Below are positions 34,217 to 48,050 of a stretch of 64,000 nucleotides of DNA, piece after piece. Position numbers and translations under genes: made by a program. The DNA is from Cucumis sativus (taxonomy: Eukaryota > Streptophyta > Magnoliopsida > Cucurbitales > Cucurbitaceae), in NCBI RefSeq assembly GCF_000004075.3, contig NC_026655.2, positions 27,079,489-27,143,488 on the forward strand, written 5' to 3'. The notes below the pieces were generated by a model. That model was not told where the DNA came from. It made no database searches and saw nothing but the letters and a program-made list of their open reading frames with translations. How positions within the stretch are numbered: the stretch's first letter is position 1; each line of letters opens with the position of its first letter.

Positions 34217-37200
34217 TTAGGGCTGAGTGTTTGGTAACCTGCTGAGGATGGAGTGCTCAGGTTTATGCTCACATTCAAAGTCAAGATGAACAAATGCCCT
34301 TTCAACTTCTGGAAGCTTTTCAATCTTTATTTGCAATGTCTCTCCAATGGCGTGTGCTTCTTTCAAAGGCAGCTCCTCGGGAAGTTCAATGTCCACCTGA
34401 ATTACATTATTGCTTCTCAGTATGTATAAACCCCACATTTATATATACGTTTCAGATTCTTTATATTTTTTTTCTTTTTTAGTCTCTTTACAATTTTTCT
34501 TTAACTCTAATAAGAATAATAATAAAGAATGTCATGTAATTGTGGGGTGAAATTTCAACGTTCTGGTTTTAAGGCTATTCATATCTTAAAAGGACATCAC
34601 GAGTTACTGAAGTTATGAACTTGAACTTATGATGCAAGTTGTTAAAATGAAAAGAGGATCAATGATTAGGTGCAACCTCTAAAATGCATCCTATTTCTTC
34701 ACGTAATAGTAATGATAATAATAATAATCCAATTTGAAAAGAAAAAGCAATCTGCCATAAGACAAATTTGTATTGGTGTGTAATATGAATGCACAAAGTG
34801 AGTGCACCCAGGTTGTGTCCAAGTTTTTTTCACAAAAAGAGAGAACAATGGAGTTCAATTAGTCACGAATGGCAGGAGATCAAAAGTTATTAAACGAGGC
34901 CCACAACTACAATTGGCATGTGGTTGACCTTTTCATAACCGTTGGATGTGAATTCATGAGAAATATGCATGCCACCACTAATAGACACTAAATTCAAATT
35001 TGAAGCCGTTTTATAGTCTTTTTCTCCTACATCTAAACAGTGTATAAAGTTGCCAAACGCTAGTCACATTGTGGTGTTAATACGACATTGGAGAAATTCT
35101 AATGCTAGAGAGAAAAGTGACTCATAGAAAAGTTGACAGGGTATGGATAACCTCGACGAAATAAAGGACGCCAAAGGTGTAAGCACGAACTGTATCAACA
35201 CGCTTGACTTCAGGATGCCTAATGACAAGATAAGTCAACATTTGCAGGACTTCGGGAGGGGCTGATTTCCCCACGAGTGAAACTACAACAAGAATCAATT
35301 AACCTTGTGTTAATTGTAAAATTTGAAAGAATTCAAGTAACATGAGATGAGAGAGTGACACACAATTCAAAAGGCAGAGATGAAACTAAAAATGCTACAA
35401 ACATACAATTACTTCCGGCATATGACAAAAGTATAGCTATTTCAAATCTTTTTTAAATCATATCACATTTGAAGATTATTGATTGCACCAACATTTTCAT
35501 CTCGAACTGTGGTTGCTAAACCTACATTTGTACAACTCCTTCCGGAACTAGTCGTTTTAGTATTTAGTCAAATGAACAAACACATGAGATTTCCCAAAAA
35601 GAAGACAACTGGCATATCCAGCAATCATCCTTTCAATTTCCATATTGTTCATAAATTTTCGTTTTAAGAGAAGGGGAACAGGATGGGAGTAAAAAATATA
35701 CCTGCATTTTCCCACACGGTTCCAGACCAATTTAAAATTGTATATATGGCTAAGGCAATAGCACCAACTGGATCTATCCACCAAAAGATCTTATCACCAA
35801 GAATAGCTGCAACTAATCCAACCACATTTGTTACCACATCGAAGTAATGATCCTGAGAATCAGCATTGAAAGGATTTATGCCATGAATACAGAAGAATCA
35901 TTTCTTTGAAAATAATTGCATAGTAATAAATTGTAGGTTTAACAACCTTCGCATAAGCGCGCACAATATCATTTCTTGAGTTTTTGCAGTATAACCACAG
36001 GGCAAGTTTTACTACTGTGGCAAACGTCATAATTGCACACAACCAGACAAATTGTTCTGACGATAGACTTTCAGAAGGTTTATCTTGAATCAGTTGTTCT
36101 ACAGCTTGAAGTAATACCTGAAAGCCTAAACAAGAAATTGAAGTGGTTTAGCTACTCCACATTGTTATAAGAACCCAAATCATACTATCATACTATGCTA
36201 ACAATGAAAGTAAAATGAAAATTCGATGTACCGAGTTTATTCAACCACGGAAGATTCTATAATACAAATATGAATAGATAATTGCACAACCTTAATATTT
36301 GCTAGTTACAACTCACAAGAAATTGGTGTAATATCCATCAGTTGGCAATGTCAATCCTTTAAATTGTTATAATTGAGAAAGGGGCCTTCATTTTTAGCAT
36401 TGGTAGATAGGCAATCGAATTAGAAGACGAATAAGCAAATCAATGCAATTTCACACTGGTTTATAGAATAAGATATACCTAGCGTAGCCATTACAGCAGC
36501 AAATACAATAATGCCTACTGGCTGGACCCTCAGCTTTCCGATCGGGTATTTATAAATATTTACTTGCTTCATGTACAAGTGAGTAAACCAAAGTATTCCA
36601 CCAGCCATGAGATCAAGTAAGGAATCCAATGTTGATGCAGCAATGGCAATGGATCCACTCCGCACTGTAGCATAAATCTGCAAATTGTCACTGGAGAGTG
36701 AGTGAGTTGAGGATTTGAAATAAGGGAGCAGAACAGAGCCTTTCATAAACCACGAAACAAACTCGACATTCATCAGTTTAATAACCAGCTCTTCCAGATG
36801 GGATTTATATACGCTCAATGTTAATTTGGGGCACTCAACAGTCTCAACATCTAAACCATACTAATTTCAACTTCTTGTCCTTGTAACTACAGAGTCTTCA
36901 TCAGAAAGTTGTTGTGTTATCATAACTAATGCTGCTTAGAATAAGCCTATGGCAATGTAAGTCTTCATCTAAGGCAATAAAGTCATGGTGACATAAACGA
37001 CCTTCAACAAAAGAAGTACTATATTCGCATAATTTGAGATCTTCATGGCCCTCTCTTGCTGAGCTCCTTCCTCCATGTCTTCCTCATCAATGCAATCAGA
37101 TGACACCAACGAATCCACGTCCTCAAATGATTTCAAAGTAGCAAGTTGCCTTTCGTAGTAGTCCTTTTCCTCTATAACAAACCAATACGTCAGAAATGAA

Positions 37201-37663
37201 CATTCGCATCACAACCATTCTAGGTTAAATCAAATTTCATTCTAGTATACAGAGGATATAAAACAGAGTCTCGGCATGGTCTCACTATACAACAATCGGA
37301 AAAAGAAAAGAAACAATTAACGATAAAACACAACAATAATTCACCTCATCTATCGTCTCCAATCTCTCAACAACCAAACAAAAATTGAACAGAATGAAAG
37401 CGAAAGAGATTGAGACCGATAAAAGAGAAAGAAGAACAAAACAAACCTCTGCTGAAGCCAGAGGACTTGGAAAGATCAATTTCGTAGGGAGATTCAACAT
37501 CTTGAAGATGAGACCTCAGTTTGTCAGGTAATCTAGAAATGAACTCGCTCCGGAGAGAGTTCACGGAGTATCGCCGACTGAGTCGGCCGCGTTTACCACC
37601 ACTGCCGTTCAGCGAGGCTCCCAACAACGGAGCTTTCGGACTCAAATCCGAATCTCCATCCAT
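34217..37663 (-). CDS. Metal tolerance protein, Mn-type cation diffusion facilitator (MTP9/MTP10-like)
   Basis: A membrane metal/proton antiporter of the Mn-CDF group, expected to export or sequester manganese, with possible Cd transport as reported for some MTP9 proteins. Seven exons: 37663-37447, 37171-37002, 36677-36479, 36125-35947, 35852-35702, 35282-35152 and 34396-34217 (stop TAA). Total 1227 nt, 408 aa, all GT-AG with closing phases. The N-terminus (about 1-115) is polar and cytosolic. Both Mn-CDF metal-site signatures of form DxxxD are present: DSLLD at 147-151 and DHYFD at 256-260. Between them lies [20 protein letters not shown]. The C-terminal cytosolic domain holds [20 protein letters not shown] and [18 protein letters not shown]. 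These choices of residue point to the MTP9/MTP10 branch rather than MTP8 or MTP11. Subgroup and membrane location are inferred. It starts about 6.6 kb upstream of nothing else on this strand. Confidence 0.93.
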
Positions 37664-38390
37664 TAGTAGTTGTTAAGTTGTTCGGGGGAGGTCCAACGCC
37701 GGAGATAGTCGGCTTCCTCTTCTCCGTCAATTGAGAAACGAAGCCGTAAAACCAATGCAGCTGATCTTATAGAAACGATCAGAAAGGCAGAGAAAGCGAT
37801 ACGCCTTTTTAACTCAAATTGAAATTTTCTTTTCTTTTCTTTTCCTTTTTCTTGGTGTCAGTTGCCATTTAAGCACAAAAAAATAATTCTAATAATAATT
37901 TTATTAATAATAATAACAAAAAGAATATCACTGAAAGAAATAAAATAATAAAGCGATAAATTGATACCTCTTCCCTAATGCTCAATCAAACCTTTGACAA
38001 TTTTAAAAAAATAATTTTCCAGTCAATCATTTTTTTCCAAACAAATATTAATGGATTTAAAATATCATTTCTACAAGGTGAATTTTCCTATATTTGGTAA
38101 ACATATCAATAATTTTATCATTTACAATATTTCACCTATATTAAGAAGTTTTTTCTTCCTTTTTTCCTTTACCTCTATGGTTTTATTGGTCTAGTTGTCT
38201 AATCTACATCTTTTGGATGAATCTTAAATTTTAGTTAATTTTTGTCGAAATTAATTCAACAACCAAGGTAACTTTTTATGAAAAAAAAAATATTTATAAC
38301 ATATAATAAAATTATCGGATTCTATCCATAAATAGACATAATTATATAAAATTTAAGTATTAATATAATTTAAAATTTTATTATACCTCA

Positions 38391-38650
38391 TAAATATTTT
38401 AATTTATTTTGTTATTTTAAAAAATGCTCCAAAACAATACTGTCATTTTCAAATATAACAAAATAAATCAAAAGATTTACAAAATACATCAAGATTTTAG
38501 ATTCTAACAATGTAGACATTTCTATCACTATCTTATTAATGAAACTAATAGTTAGTGTTAGAAATTTATTAGTGATAGAATCTAAAATCTTGGTATATTT
38601 TGTAAATATTTTAAGCAATCTTGTGATGATTTTAAATTTTATAGTGAACA
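38391..38650. repeat. AT-rich inverted-repeat element (family copy 3, best preserved)
   Basis: Arms at 38476-38506 and 38576-38606 are reverse complements over 31 bp with two mismatches (both contain aagattttagattcta or its complement). They are separated by 69 bp that include tttctatcacta and ttagtgatagaa, themselves complementary. The left flank (taatttattttgttatttta, near 38400) is shared with the copy at 40030-40200. No transposase frame; MITE-like. Confidence 0.7.
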
Positions 38651-40029
38651 TTTTATAAAAAGCTGACCTTTTTTATAAAAAAATAAAATAGAAATGAAGA
38701 TTAAATTTAGAATTTGTTGAAACTATGTGTAATAAAATTAAAGAAAGTTGAAGGTTGGTAAACCAAAATTAAACGAGTTGCATCCAATGGAAATTTAAAC
38801 TCATAATTAAATCATTTTCAAATATATTGACAAAAATTATATTAATAATGCAATTTTTATTCTTCTTCCTTAATCGAGTCTTGATTCTATTTCTTTTTTA
38901 TTTTTTCTTCATTTTATAGTTTAATTTTTAAATTTATTTAAAATGTAAAAAAAGAGCCGTAAGAAAATAGTTAAAATGTGATATGCCAATGTTAAAATGT
39001 GTTGAATTAATTTTTTTTAAATATATTAAATTAAATAATAAAAAATAAAGAATTTGAATTAAAAAATGTTGGGTCATTGTTTTAAATAAAAATTATTTTA
39101 ACTAATTTAATAATTTTTTATTTTAATTAATTCTTATTTTTTAATTTAATACTAATTTATTTTCTTCCAAAAAATCCACTTTTTTCTCATTTTAACTAAA
39201 TAATTTTTTCCTATTTCGGCGACTTCTCTCACATCGAATAACCCATTTTGTCGGTGTTGACTTTACTGCTTGATATGATGTATGACTTTTAATAGCAAAA
39301 TATTTTCTTATACAACTTCGTGTTGTCAATCACCACATAGACTATAATTGGATCGTGTTCCTAAACGTTATCTACTAATTTAACTTACTAAATGTATTTA
39401 AGAAAAATTCATACTCACAACAATCGAAGCTCATGTATTCAAATTCATCATTAGTCTTTGTTTTAAAGTCTCTATATTTCTTGTTAGCCACCATTTTTGT
39501 ATCATCGTACACTCGTTATGCATTTAAGTTTATGCAAAATTAGATCATACATTATATTTATGTTTCCACATGGAGGTTGGTCATGATCAACCTCATCGAT
39601 ATTATATGATCATTTGTAAACAACATAAATGACACACACATATTTGTTGTTTTGAATTTTGTATTGAAAGTCTGCACATCTTCTTCATATTAGTACTTCT
39701 CTTTCGTCATATTCCCATTTCTTCATCTCATATTACATAATTTTTTCATCATCTCCTATTCCATCATTTTTTTCATTATTTGTCATTTGTCATATTCGGT
39801 TTCATCTCCTTGTTCTTTTTTCGTTATCAAGTATTGTGTCTTTAACTTATTTTTTTTACTATAAATCCATTTAAATTTGGTACACTCACGTTACATCAAT
39901 AGTGTAAGGAAGTTGAATATTAAAGAACTAAGAAATTATTAGATAACTCGTATGGAACCATTATACGAGATTTTAGTAGGATTTATTTTGATTCTAACAA
40001 AATTAATATATGATTTTGAATTTTTTTTA

Positions 40030-40200
40030 AAAAGAGCAAATTTTACAAAATATTACAAGTTACAGCAAAATTTTTAAATTTTATCACTAATAGCAATTTT
40101 ATCACTCGTTATCATTGAAAGCCAAAATTTTGCTATAGTTTGTATATATTTTAATTTATTTTGCTATTTTAAAAAAATGTCCCTGTAAATTTTGTAATAA
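40030..40200. repeat. AT-rich inverted-repeat element (family copy 4)
   Basis: It contains gagcaaattttacaaaatat on one side and ttaatttattttgctatttt on the other, around a core of tatcactaatagcaatttta. The right flank nearly matches the left flank of the copy at 38391, so the two are in opposite or rearranged orientation. Confidence 0.6.
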
Positions 40201-42307
40201 ATTTTCTAATATTTAATAAGTTAGGATCAAATTTGATATTATCTTTGACTTTTTTACTTTATTTATATTAATATTAATAATAATTTTAAAATAATTTAGT
40301 TTAAAAATAATTATTTGAAAACATATACAGAACAATTAAGTTCATCTAAACGATATAAAAGAAAATAATGATAGGAAAGGAAATAAAAGTTTTTTTTTTT
40401 TAAAAAAGAAGAAAGTTAGGTCAAGCATTCAATGCTCGATCTATGCATATTTTTTTTTCTTAAATTAAGGAGGGTGAGTTTTGATAACTCGTCCATGCAA
40501 ATTAAAAAAAAAGAAAGAAAAGAAAAAAAAGCAGTATTTTGATAAATTGTTCTAGAATAGCATTATTTTGATAATAAATTTTAAAAACAACAATATTTTA
40601 ACAAAATATTCGATTTATATTCTCTTACACCCTAATTTAGTCAACATTAGATTTATAATTTTATCAATTAAATTTTAAACTTTCGTAAAAGAATCTATTC
40701 AAACTTTAAATTAAAAATTTCTTTTAAAAAACAGTTCAACTATGAACTCAAACAATCAATTTTATTAATCCAACGTTGAGAAGAACTTAGATTTTATATA
40801 TAGACAGACATACATCCATTTGTTATTGTTACTTAATTTAGGCTTTTAACTCTATATAGCATTTTAGTATAATTCTTGAAAAGGAAACAAATTCGAACAG
40901 AAATCTATATTTGTAATTCATTCACTGTACTCTAACTATTTGTACTAACAATCATCTATGGATATACATTAAATTACACCATCTACTTTTTACAGGGATA
41001 TTATTATAAATAATAAAAAGGTAGAAAATATTTATTAAATATTTATATTTACCATTTTTTTACATTTTAGAATACTCCTGCATTAATTATATTTTAGAAA
41101 TTTGAATTTACAACTTTTAAATTAACATATATATTTTTTTTCCATTGTAAATTAATCTTATTTGGATTGATGACGTAACATATATATTAAATTAGGTAAG
41201 TCTGTGTAAAATTGGTGTATGGTTCAAATAGTTGATCAAAATAAATCCAACCAATTTATGTTTGACTTCTCCTCTAATTATATTATTCATTAATATTCAT
41301 CTAACTCTTTGATTAGACAGAAAAATATCTATTTTCTTTTTGTCTCGATTTCACGTTAATTTTAATTTATAATAATCATAAAATGTTACAACTTTGTCCT
41401 TTAAACTTTCAATTTGGTTATAGATTTGAAGATTTCATCTTACGCTAATTGCAATTTAATGTAATTATATTTATTTTAATTGTTTTTTAAAATTATTTAA
41501 TACATGTTGCCGGTAAAGATAAAAGGTGAGTGTTTAGTGAAAAGAGAGATAGAGACTCTATTAATGGAGATGACTTTAAACTAAAACCATAAACTCGTTT
41601 AAGCTAAAACTCAATAAAAATCACGTGAGTCATAATCGAAGTAAGTGAAACAAGATAAGTTGCGATATGATTAAATGAGATGGTGTAATTAAATGAATCA
41701 CCTTCACCACGGTAGCTATGGTCCAACGATGTGAAACAATTGTGGCTCATTGACACTAACCAAACAAAAAATGAAAAGTGGTCAATGGATAGGTTATAGC
41801 CAAATGTGCAACATTAAAACCTATTAGGTGGGTGCAACCTAAATAGAGACAAATGAGTTAGACAATAGGGTGACCAAATAATACATTAAACCACTTAGTT
41901 CACATTGGGCTCACCTTCCAACATTTAATTTGAAATAAATCAAATATAGCACGTGGTTCAAGAAGATTACATTAGACATTATCCAACAAATTTTGATGTA
42001 ATGTGACTAACACGTACTAGATAATATGCCACCTACCGCTGTAGTGATCAATTTGTCCTATTTGTTATCACTATCATCAACCAGATTTAAAATAACGTTA
42101 TTGTATCTAATACTTATCGTTGTTATAAGTAATTTCTCACCATACACGCTACCAATCTTCCTAATTAATTAGTAGTCACTAACACTATACATCCGTACCA
42201 AAAATAAATGAAAAAGGAAGCAAATAAATAGAAGGACGAAACTAAAAGTGTATAAAAAAAACAATTGTACAAATAAGGGTCAACAATAATGGTAGAAATG
42301 GTCTTCC

Positions 42308-42400
42308 TAATTTGGCGCCCAAGGCCAGAGCAGGGCTTGCCGTTTGGATGCACTTGCATGCCAATGGCGCGGCGCCAAGCCAGCTGCCATATATACCATT
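42308..42400. other. GC-rich patch in AT-rich DNA
   Basis: About 90 bp containing ttggcgcccaaggccagagc and atggcgcggcgccaagcc stands out sharply from its surroundings. It includes the palindrome ggcgcggcgcc. It might be a transposon (LTR) fragment. I cannot assign it to a family. Confidence 0.4.
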
Positions 42401-43633
42401 TGATTGTGGTGCATGTCTCCATTTATTCAAATATCTAGTATTTGATACTATTTTTAGTTCTTATAGGACTTTAGTTTATTTTTTGGTCATTTTAGTTGAC
42501 ACTATTTGATTCATTCATGGTCATTTTTAAGAACAAAATAGTTATCATTAAAAGTATAAGAACCATCGATAAATGTATTACCTCTACGAAAAAAAATTAT
42601 CACCAACCTCCTTGTCTACTAATAATAATGCTACCGCGTAGTTTCTTTGACTTGTTTAGAAATAGACTGGTCACTTGGTAAAATTAATGATATATATTGT
42701 TAGCCCTCAAATTTTATCTTTGTTGAATGTCCTTGCAAGGTTCTCTTGAGTTTGACTTACGAATTAATTGCATCTCTTTGGTATATGATATGTTGGAAGT
42801 TTACGTAAGATATAATGAAATGCAAAATAAACTAAACTATATCTCAACCTCCCACTTAACCGGTTAGAGAGTGAAATGATTAATTCGATCGTAAAATAAC
42901 GAGTAATAAAGCAAAAGAAAAAAAGAAAAAGTCTCAAAACTTGTTAAGGCCAAACTAACAATGGACATTGGCACTCAAATCTTGTTTGCGTTGTGTGTAG
43001 TTGTAATGTTCTCTTAAACTTCTTGACTAATTGCCTGCTTCTCTACTTGAATTATTAAAATAAACTAGATTAGCTTACTAGCAATTTGCATCATCTTCAT
43101 CGTAAGAAATAGTTTGAGGTTTAATTTGGATTGTTTTCTGCACTTAGTGCTAAAAAGGATAAATTATTTAAGGAGGATTGAATTAATGATAAAATGATCC
43201 CAAAGTGATTTTATATTGATGTGTGTATGGCTGATAAGTTGGTGATATAAATACTATGTATGGTTGAATGTATGAGAAAGAGAGAGCATTAAAAACTATA
43301 TTTTCAATAATATATAAAATTATGAGAATCGTATGGGCTAAAAACAAATAATATATGTTCTAAGACGACAAAAATTAAATTGAGTAAAAAAAGCAAAATA
43401 CTAAAATTTATTCAATTTTAGCCTATATAATTTGAATGGTCTAATTTAGTATAGTAATTTGAATATATCTTAAATTTAGTTTCAAATTTTATTTTATTAT
43501 AATATATATTTTTTGGCAAGAAAATAAAATATGTGTATATATTTCCTTAATTTACCGTAAAATGGTAACAAATTAATAGTGAAAAGTAAATTAAAAATTT
43601 GTTGAAAGTACATCGATCAAAGTGTGACAATTA

Positions 43634-43656
43634 AATATATATATATATATATATAT
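43634..43656. repeat. AT dinucleotide microsatellite
   Basis: An uninterrupted (AT)n tract of about 22 bp. Confidence 0.85.
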
Positions 43657-44583
43657 GAACTAAAATTTTACAAACTGAAATGATCAATTTTTAAATTAGA
43701 AGAGAAACTATCCAAACTGGTTTGTTTTTTCTAAAACCTAATATAAAAAATCAAGAAATAATTGAATAAAATATGTTTTTTTAACTAATGCATTTAAAAT
43801 ATCAAGTCATTTTCACTTGACAAATTAGTTAATTTAAAATTATAAACTTTTCATAGTGGTCCAAATTCTTTTAATATAGAATTTCCTACAAAGATTTATA
43901 GAGTTTTTGATGATCATAGAATAAAAATAAATTAAACATATGAAATATAATTATCAATGAATGGGTTGGGTATTGGGAGAAACATTCCAACCTCTTAAAT
44001 ACTTTTGGGTTTTATAATTATATTATATCTACATTTGACTTTTAATTATAATTTAGTATCCAACTAAAAACAAAAACGAAAAATGTTAGAGCTCTCCCTT
44101 TAACTTTTAGTAAAATTTGAAAAAAAAAAAAAACAATCATAATGTATGGAATAACACGAACATCGTATTGAAACGTTTGTTAACTAAACAATTTAAGTTA
44201 ATGAATAAAAGATAAATTTAATATAATTATCAACAACAATACTTGAATACACATTTAAGGAGAACATGTAACTATCTTTACACGTCTCAATCTAAAATCA
44301 CATAAAATATATAACAATACCAAAAATATTTTGAAATAAAAGAAATGAGAATAGTTTTATTACGTAGCAATTGATGATTGAATAATCATCCATGCGTTGT
44401 TAGCAATATCGCGGTAGAATTAGTTTGGTTTCAATGAAATAATCATTTGTTCCTTATTTGGTAAGGGTGACAATAGGCTATCGTTGAGAATCCTTTTTTT
44501 TTTATTTTACTCTTTAGTTTGTTTCATGATACTGTTGTTTTGTCTTTCGTAGCTTAAAAAGTTTCTTGTTTATTTTTCTTCTT

Positions 44584-44650
44584 AAGGTAGGGATTTCGAA
44601 CTACAACTCTGGTAGTTGGCTAGTACACTCGAACTGAGCTAATTAAACTT
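44584..44650 (-). mobile_element. SINE-like remnant (tRNA-derived head)
   Basis: On the minus strand the segment reads tagctcagttcgagtg... about 35 bases before gtagttcgaaatccctacc. These resemble the Pol III A box (TAGCTCAGTTGG) and B box (GTTCGAAATCCC) of a tRNA-derived SINE. It lacks intact tRNA folding and has an extra base in the B box. Confidence 0.45.
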
Positions 44651-45654
44651 TTGTTGGTATGAAGTAGTATCTCTCCAATAGGAATTGATTTTGAACAAAA
44701 TTATTTATCATCTCTTTTGCTCATATGTTGAAGAAGAAAGAAAAGAAAAAAGAAACAAAATCAAAGAATCAACAAAACCAAAGGTCGGTAAGATATTTCA
44801 TCTCAAATTTTCGATTGAACCAAACAATTTTAAGTTTATCGATGAAGATAAATTTAAGATTATATCATCAAACATTCTTTCTCACTTGTGGATTTGCAAT
44901 ATGTAGAAGACCCGACAAATGAAAATCGATATTAATTAGAAAGAAAATAACAATTTGAAAACATAGATTTCAAATATATGTAACATTTTTTTATATAGAA
45001 AATAGAAAAAATATCCAACTTTCAATCTAGTTTCTTTTCCGTTCCTATGTTTGAAATGTAATTTACTATCTCATGAGTGCACATTTGAGTTGAGAATTTG
45101 TGTTAACTTTGGAGAGCAATTGACATATACGATTTGACATCTCGAGGTCTTGTGAAATTTTGCTTTCAAAGTAGTGAAATCTTCCACTTCACAAGAACAA
45201 TAATCAACCTTTGAGTTTCAATTAATATAATATTTAGATCAATTTTAATACATTTTGAAAATAATCAAATTCAATATTGTTACAAAAACAGCCCATGTGT
45301 GAGAGAGGGTTGCATCTGATGCAGTCTCTATATGGGGAAGAGAGAAATGTGTAAGAAAGTTGTTTGAATTTGTACAAAATTATTGCCAAAGCCCATACTG
45401 CCACAAGGTCCCCTATTTTTAAAATTTATAACAATTAAACCATCAATGAAAATATGATATCTCCATGGGGTTTTACTTATTCTTTTGAAATTTTTGGTAC
45501 AATCGTAAACAAAATAGACTGTTTAGTTTAGTTTTAAATTTTAAATTAAAATCTAAAATCGCAATCTTAAAGTTAAAACAAACCGTATCTAACTGTTTAG
45601 TTTCGGTTAAGGGAAATAGAATTTTCTTTTTGAAGAGTATCTTAAAGTATATGG

Positions 45655-45740
45655 GATGGATAAATTTGAACCCAAAACCTTTTTGTTCTCGAAAACCAAC
45701 AGATGTTAATTGAGTTGGGATCATGTTGGCTAGAAGAACT
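45655..45740 (-). mobile_element. SINE-like remnant (tRNA-derived head)
   Basis: The minus strand reads ccaactcaattaacatctg and, further on, ggttttgggttcaaatttat. These are a decayed A-box-like and a B-box-like (GGTTCAAATCC) sequence at tRNA-like spacing, with agaacaaaaagg between. The arrangement resembles plant tRNA-derived SINE heads. Ends not resolved. Confidence 0.45.
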
Positions 45741-45999
45741 TCGACTAGAATATGCAAATACATATTTGTGCACTTCTATTGGAAGTTGGAGCTTGAATTG
45801 CACATAGCGAAGTATGTAAAAGATACAATGAGTCCCACATATCTCTCATCAATAACACACCTTTAGTTCTCCATTACATATATTTACAATTTCGACAAAA
45901 AATGACAAAAGTAATATGATGAGGCTCGTTTGCCAAAATCGTGTTGCATATGTTTGCGATTGCGAGTTGGTAAATGAGACATAAGTTTAAGGAAAAAAC

Positions 46000-46570
46000 A
46001 TTTTTTTTTGTCTCTCTCTATTGGACAACCAGAAAATCTTCCTAAACAAGTTTGTTACTAATACTCAAGAGAACCCCTATTTATACTAATTCCTAAACAA
46101 GTTTAGTCACCTCTTTAAACTCTTGTCAGCTGCTAGCTTCTACGTACTCTAAGTGGTGCATGTGTAGACTTAAGGTTTAGCTTAATCATGCTTAACTTAA
46201 ACTCTACACGTGGTCTATTAAATATCCTTAGAAAATTTTCTATAAGTTTTCTTATTTCTTCTCGTATAGCTCCTTTGACTTCTTGCCTAACACCATCTCC
46301 CAAAGACCCTTCTTCATATGAAAAACACTTAAACTTCACAAGTCTTGTCGCATAACCTTTCTCGCAAACTATCTTAATTATAAACTCTTACCTCGTAGTT
46401 TGCTCAAAACGCCTTCTCAAAAACATTTAGTCAACAATTACTTCTTATCTTAAATACATGTCTTACAACACAAAATACTCCAAACTCAACCGAACTCAAA
46501 TTATAATCCAGACAATTATTATCAACTTCTAACTCTCTAACCCTCTAACCCACCCTAAAAAGAGGAATAC
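46000..46570. mobile_element. Possible LTR or retroelement-derived sequence
   Basis: The block is C/T-rich, contains repeated words (cctaaacaagttt at about 46035 and 46091) and ends in ctctaaccctctaaccca. Composition differs from its flanks, as in degraded LTRs. No coding domain, termini or target duplication are found, so this stays tentative. Confidence 0.25.
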
Positions 46571-46919
46571 AAATACAACTTCTTACTTTTATTCAATCAT
46601 GAAGACATTCTTTGGCATGAATGTGACATGTTTGTTGGCTAACATGGAGACTTCTCTTTGTGTAAAGAATAATGATTTCTTTTGATATTTGCATTGTATG
46701 TACTATACACACATGCATGTATTAATCGACAATTTTTTAGTTTAGTTTTAAATTTTAAGATGAAACCTTATCCATATTTATATATAAAATACTAGTAGCT
46801 AGTATTTATATTATTAGTATCCACAAGGATCCAACAATGGTTATACATCATGTACTTTGTGTATATACTTAGTATTTGCATTGTTCATGTTCACAATGAC
46901 ACAACTAATATTTGTTATG

Positions 46920-47110
46920 TATTAGATTTTCTTATGCGGTTTGTGGAAACTGCTTCTTGGAATTGAGTAGAAGAATTTTATGAGAGAACATTTGTAAGAA
47001 AAATTGGGAGAGTATTAGAGAGAATGTGTAGGAAGAGTGTTCTATGAGAGCTCCCACAGACCCCCATTATTTATAGAACTTTATGTTACTACTAATCCTC
47101 CTTAGCCGTT
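46920..47110 (-). mobile_element. Possible LTR fragment with TATA box
   Basis: Read on the minus strand there is a tctataaataatgg TATA-like sequence near 47070. It is followed by gggggtctgtgggagctctc and C/T-rich leader-like sequence. That order is typical of plant LTR promoters, but ends were not found. Confidence 0.3.
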
Positions 47111-47859
47111 TGTATTTTTAAATCAATTATTTAATTATCTTCTACAAATTAAATAATCTATTATTTTAAAAGTATAACAACCACAAAATATTGGAACAAT
47201 TTAGAAAACAGCATGTACGCTCACAATAAACATACCAAAAATGTCTCAATGATTAATTATCACCCATCGTGCATAGTAGATTTGGTAAACGATTTTTTTA
47301 AAGATTATTTGTACACGATTATTTAGATTTGACTATTTTTTGTATTTATATTATTTAGCTTAAACTAAACTAAACTAAACTATTTAGCTTGATCAGAAAA
47401 AACTGTCGCTGGAGTCCAAAATTTTTGTATACGATCTTGAATAACCAAATAACAGTTTGAATATTAATAAAAAAGAATTGCAGAAGAAGAGAAAAATATG
47501 ATGAAAAGAAAAAAAAATTGCGGAATAAAGAAGATGAAAAGGAAGAACAAACCTAAAATATTTTTAAAAAATGGATAACTTTATACCTAAAATATTTTTA
47601 ACAAATAGATGACTTTATAGATATTTTGATTGGCAGACCCTAAATATTTGGATGTTTAGTTATATTTATGAAATTTTTTCTAATTTAATTATATGAATCT
47701 CATCCATCCAAAAATAATGATTTAAATAAATTAAATCTCCCATTATTTATTTAATTAGATCTTATTCAAATTAAAAAAAGTTATTTATTTATATGGATCT
47801 TAATCCAATTCAAATAAGTAACCTTTTCAAATGTAAAGGGTAATCAACTAAAATAATTA

Positions 47860-48050
47860 TAAAATATAAAAACTTTCGTATTCGATTAATGATACGCATT
47901 AATAGTCTTTTATTAGTGTTTCTCAATGTATTTAATTAATAGATATTCATAGACTTTTATCGGTGTCTATCAATATCTATTAGGTCAATGTTTGATAGAA
48001 GAATTTGAAAGTTTGTTATATTTTGTAATATTTTTAACCGTTTTTCATCT
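47860..48050. repeat. AT-rich inverted-repeat element (family copy 5)
   Basis: It starts near aaaactttcgtattcgatta and ends near gaaagtttgttatattttgt, which are partly complementary. The interior has repeated tagatattcatagactttta and tatcggtgtctatcaatatc motifs like those of the other copies. Confidence 0.5.

Noticed and set aside
45300..45350. Possible miRNA hairpin around ttgcatctgatgcag
   Set aside because: Arms of only 7 bp, too short for a miRNA precursor, and no match to a miRNA that I can recall.
45473..45763. 96-codon minus-strand frame
   Set aside because: It overlaps a SINE-like remnant, is Lys/Phe/Asn-rich and has no recognisable motif.
46133..46339. 68-codon frame with a helical Glu/Lys-rich stretch
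   Set aside because: Short, isolated, inside probable retroelement-derived DNA; no family recognised.
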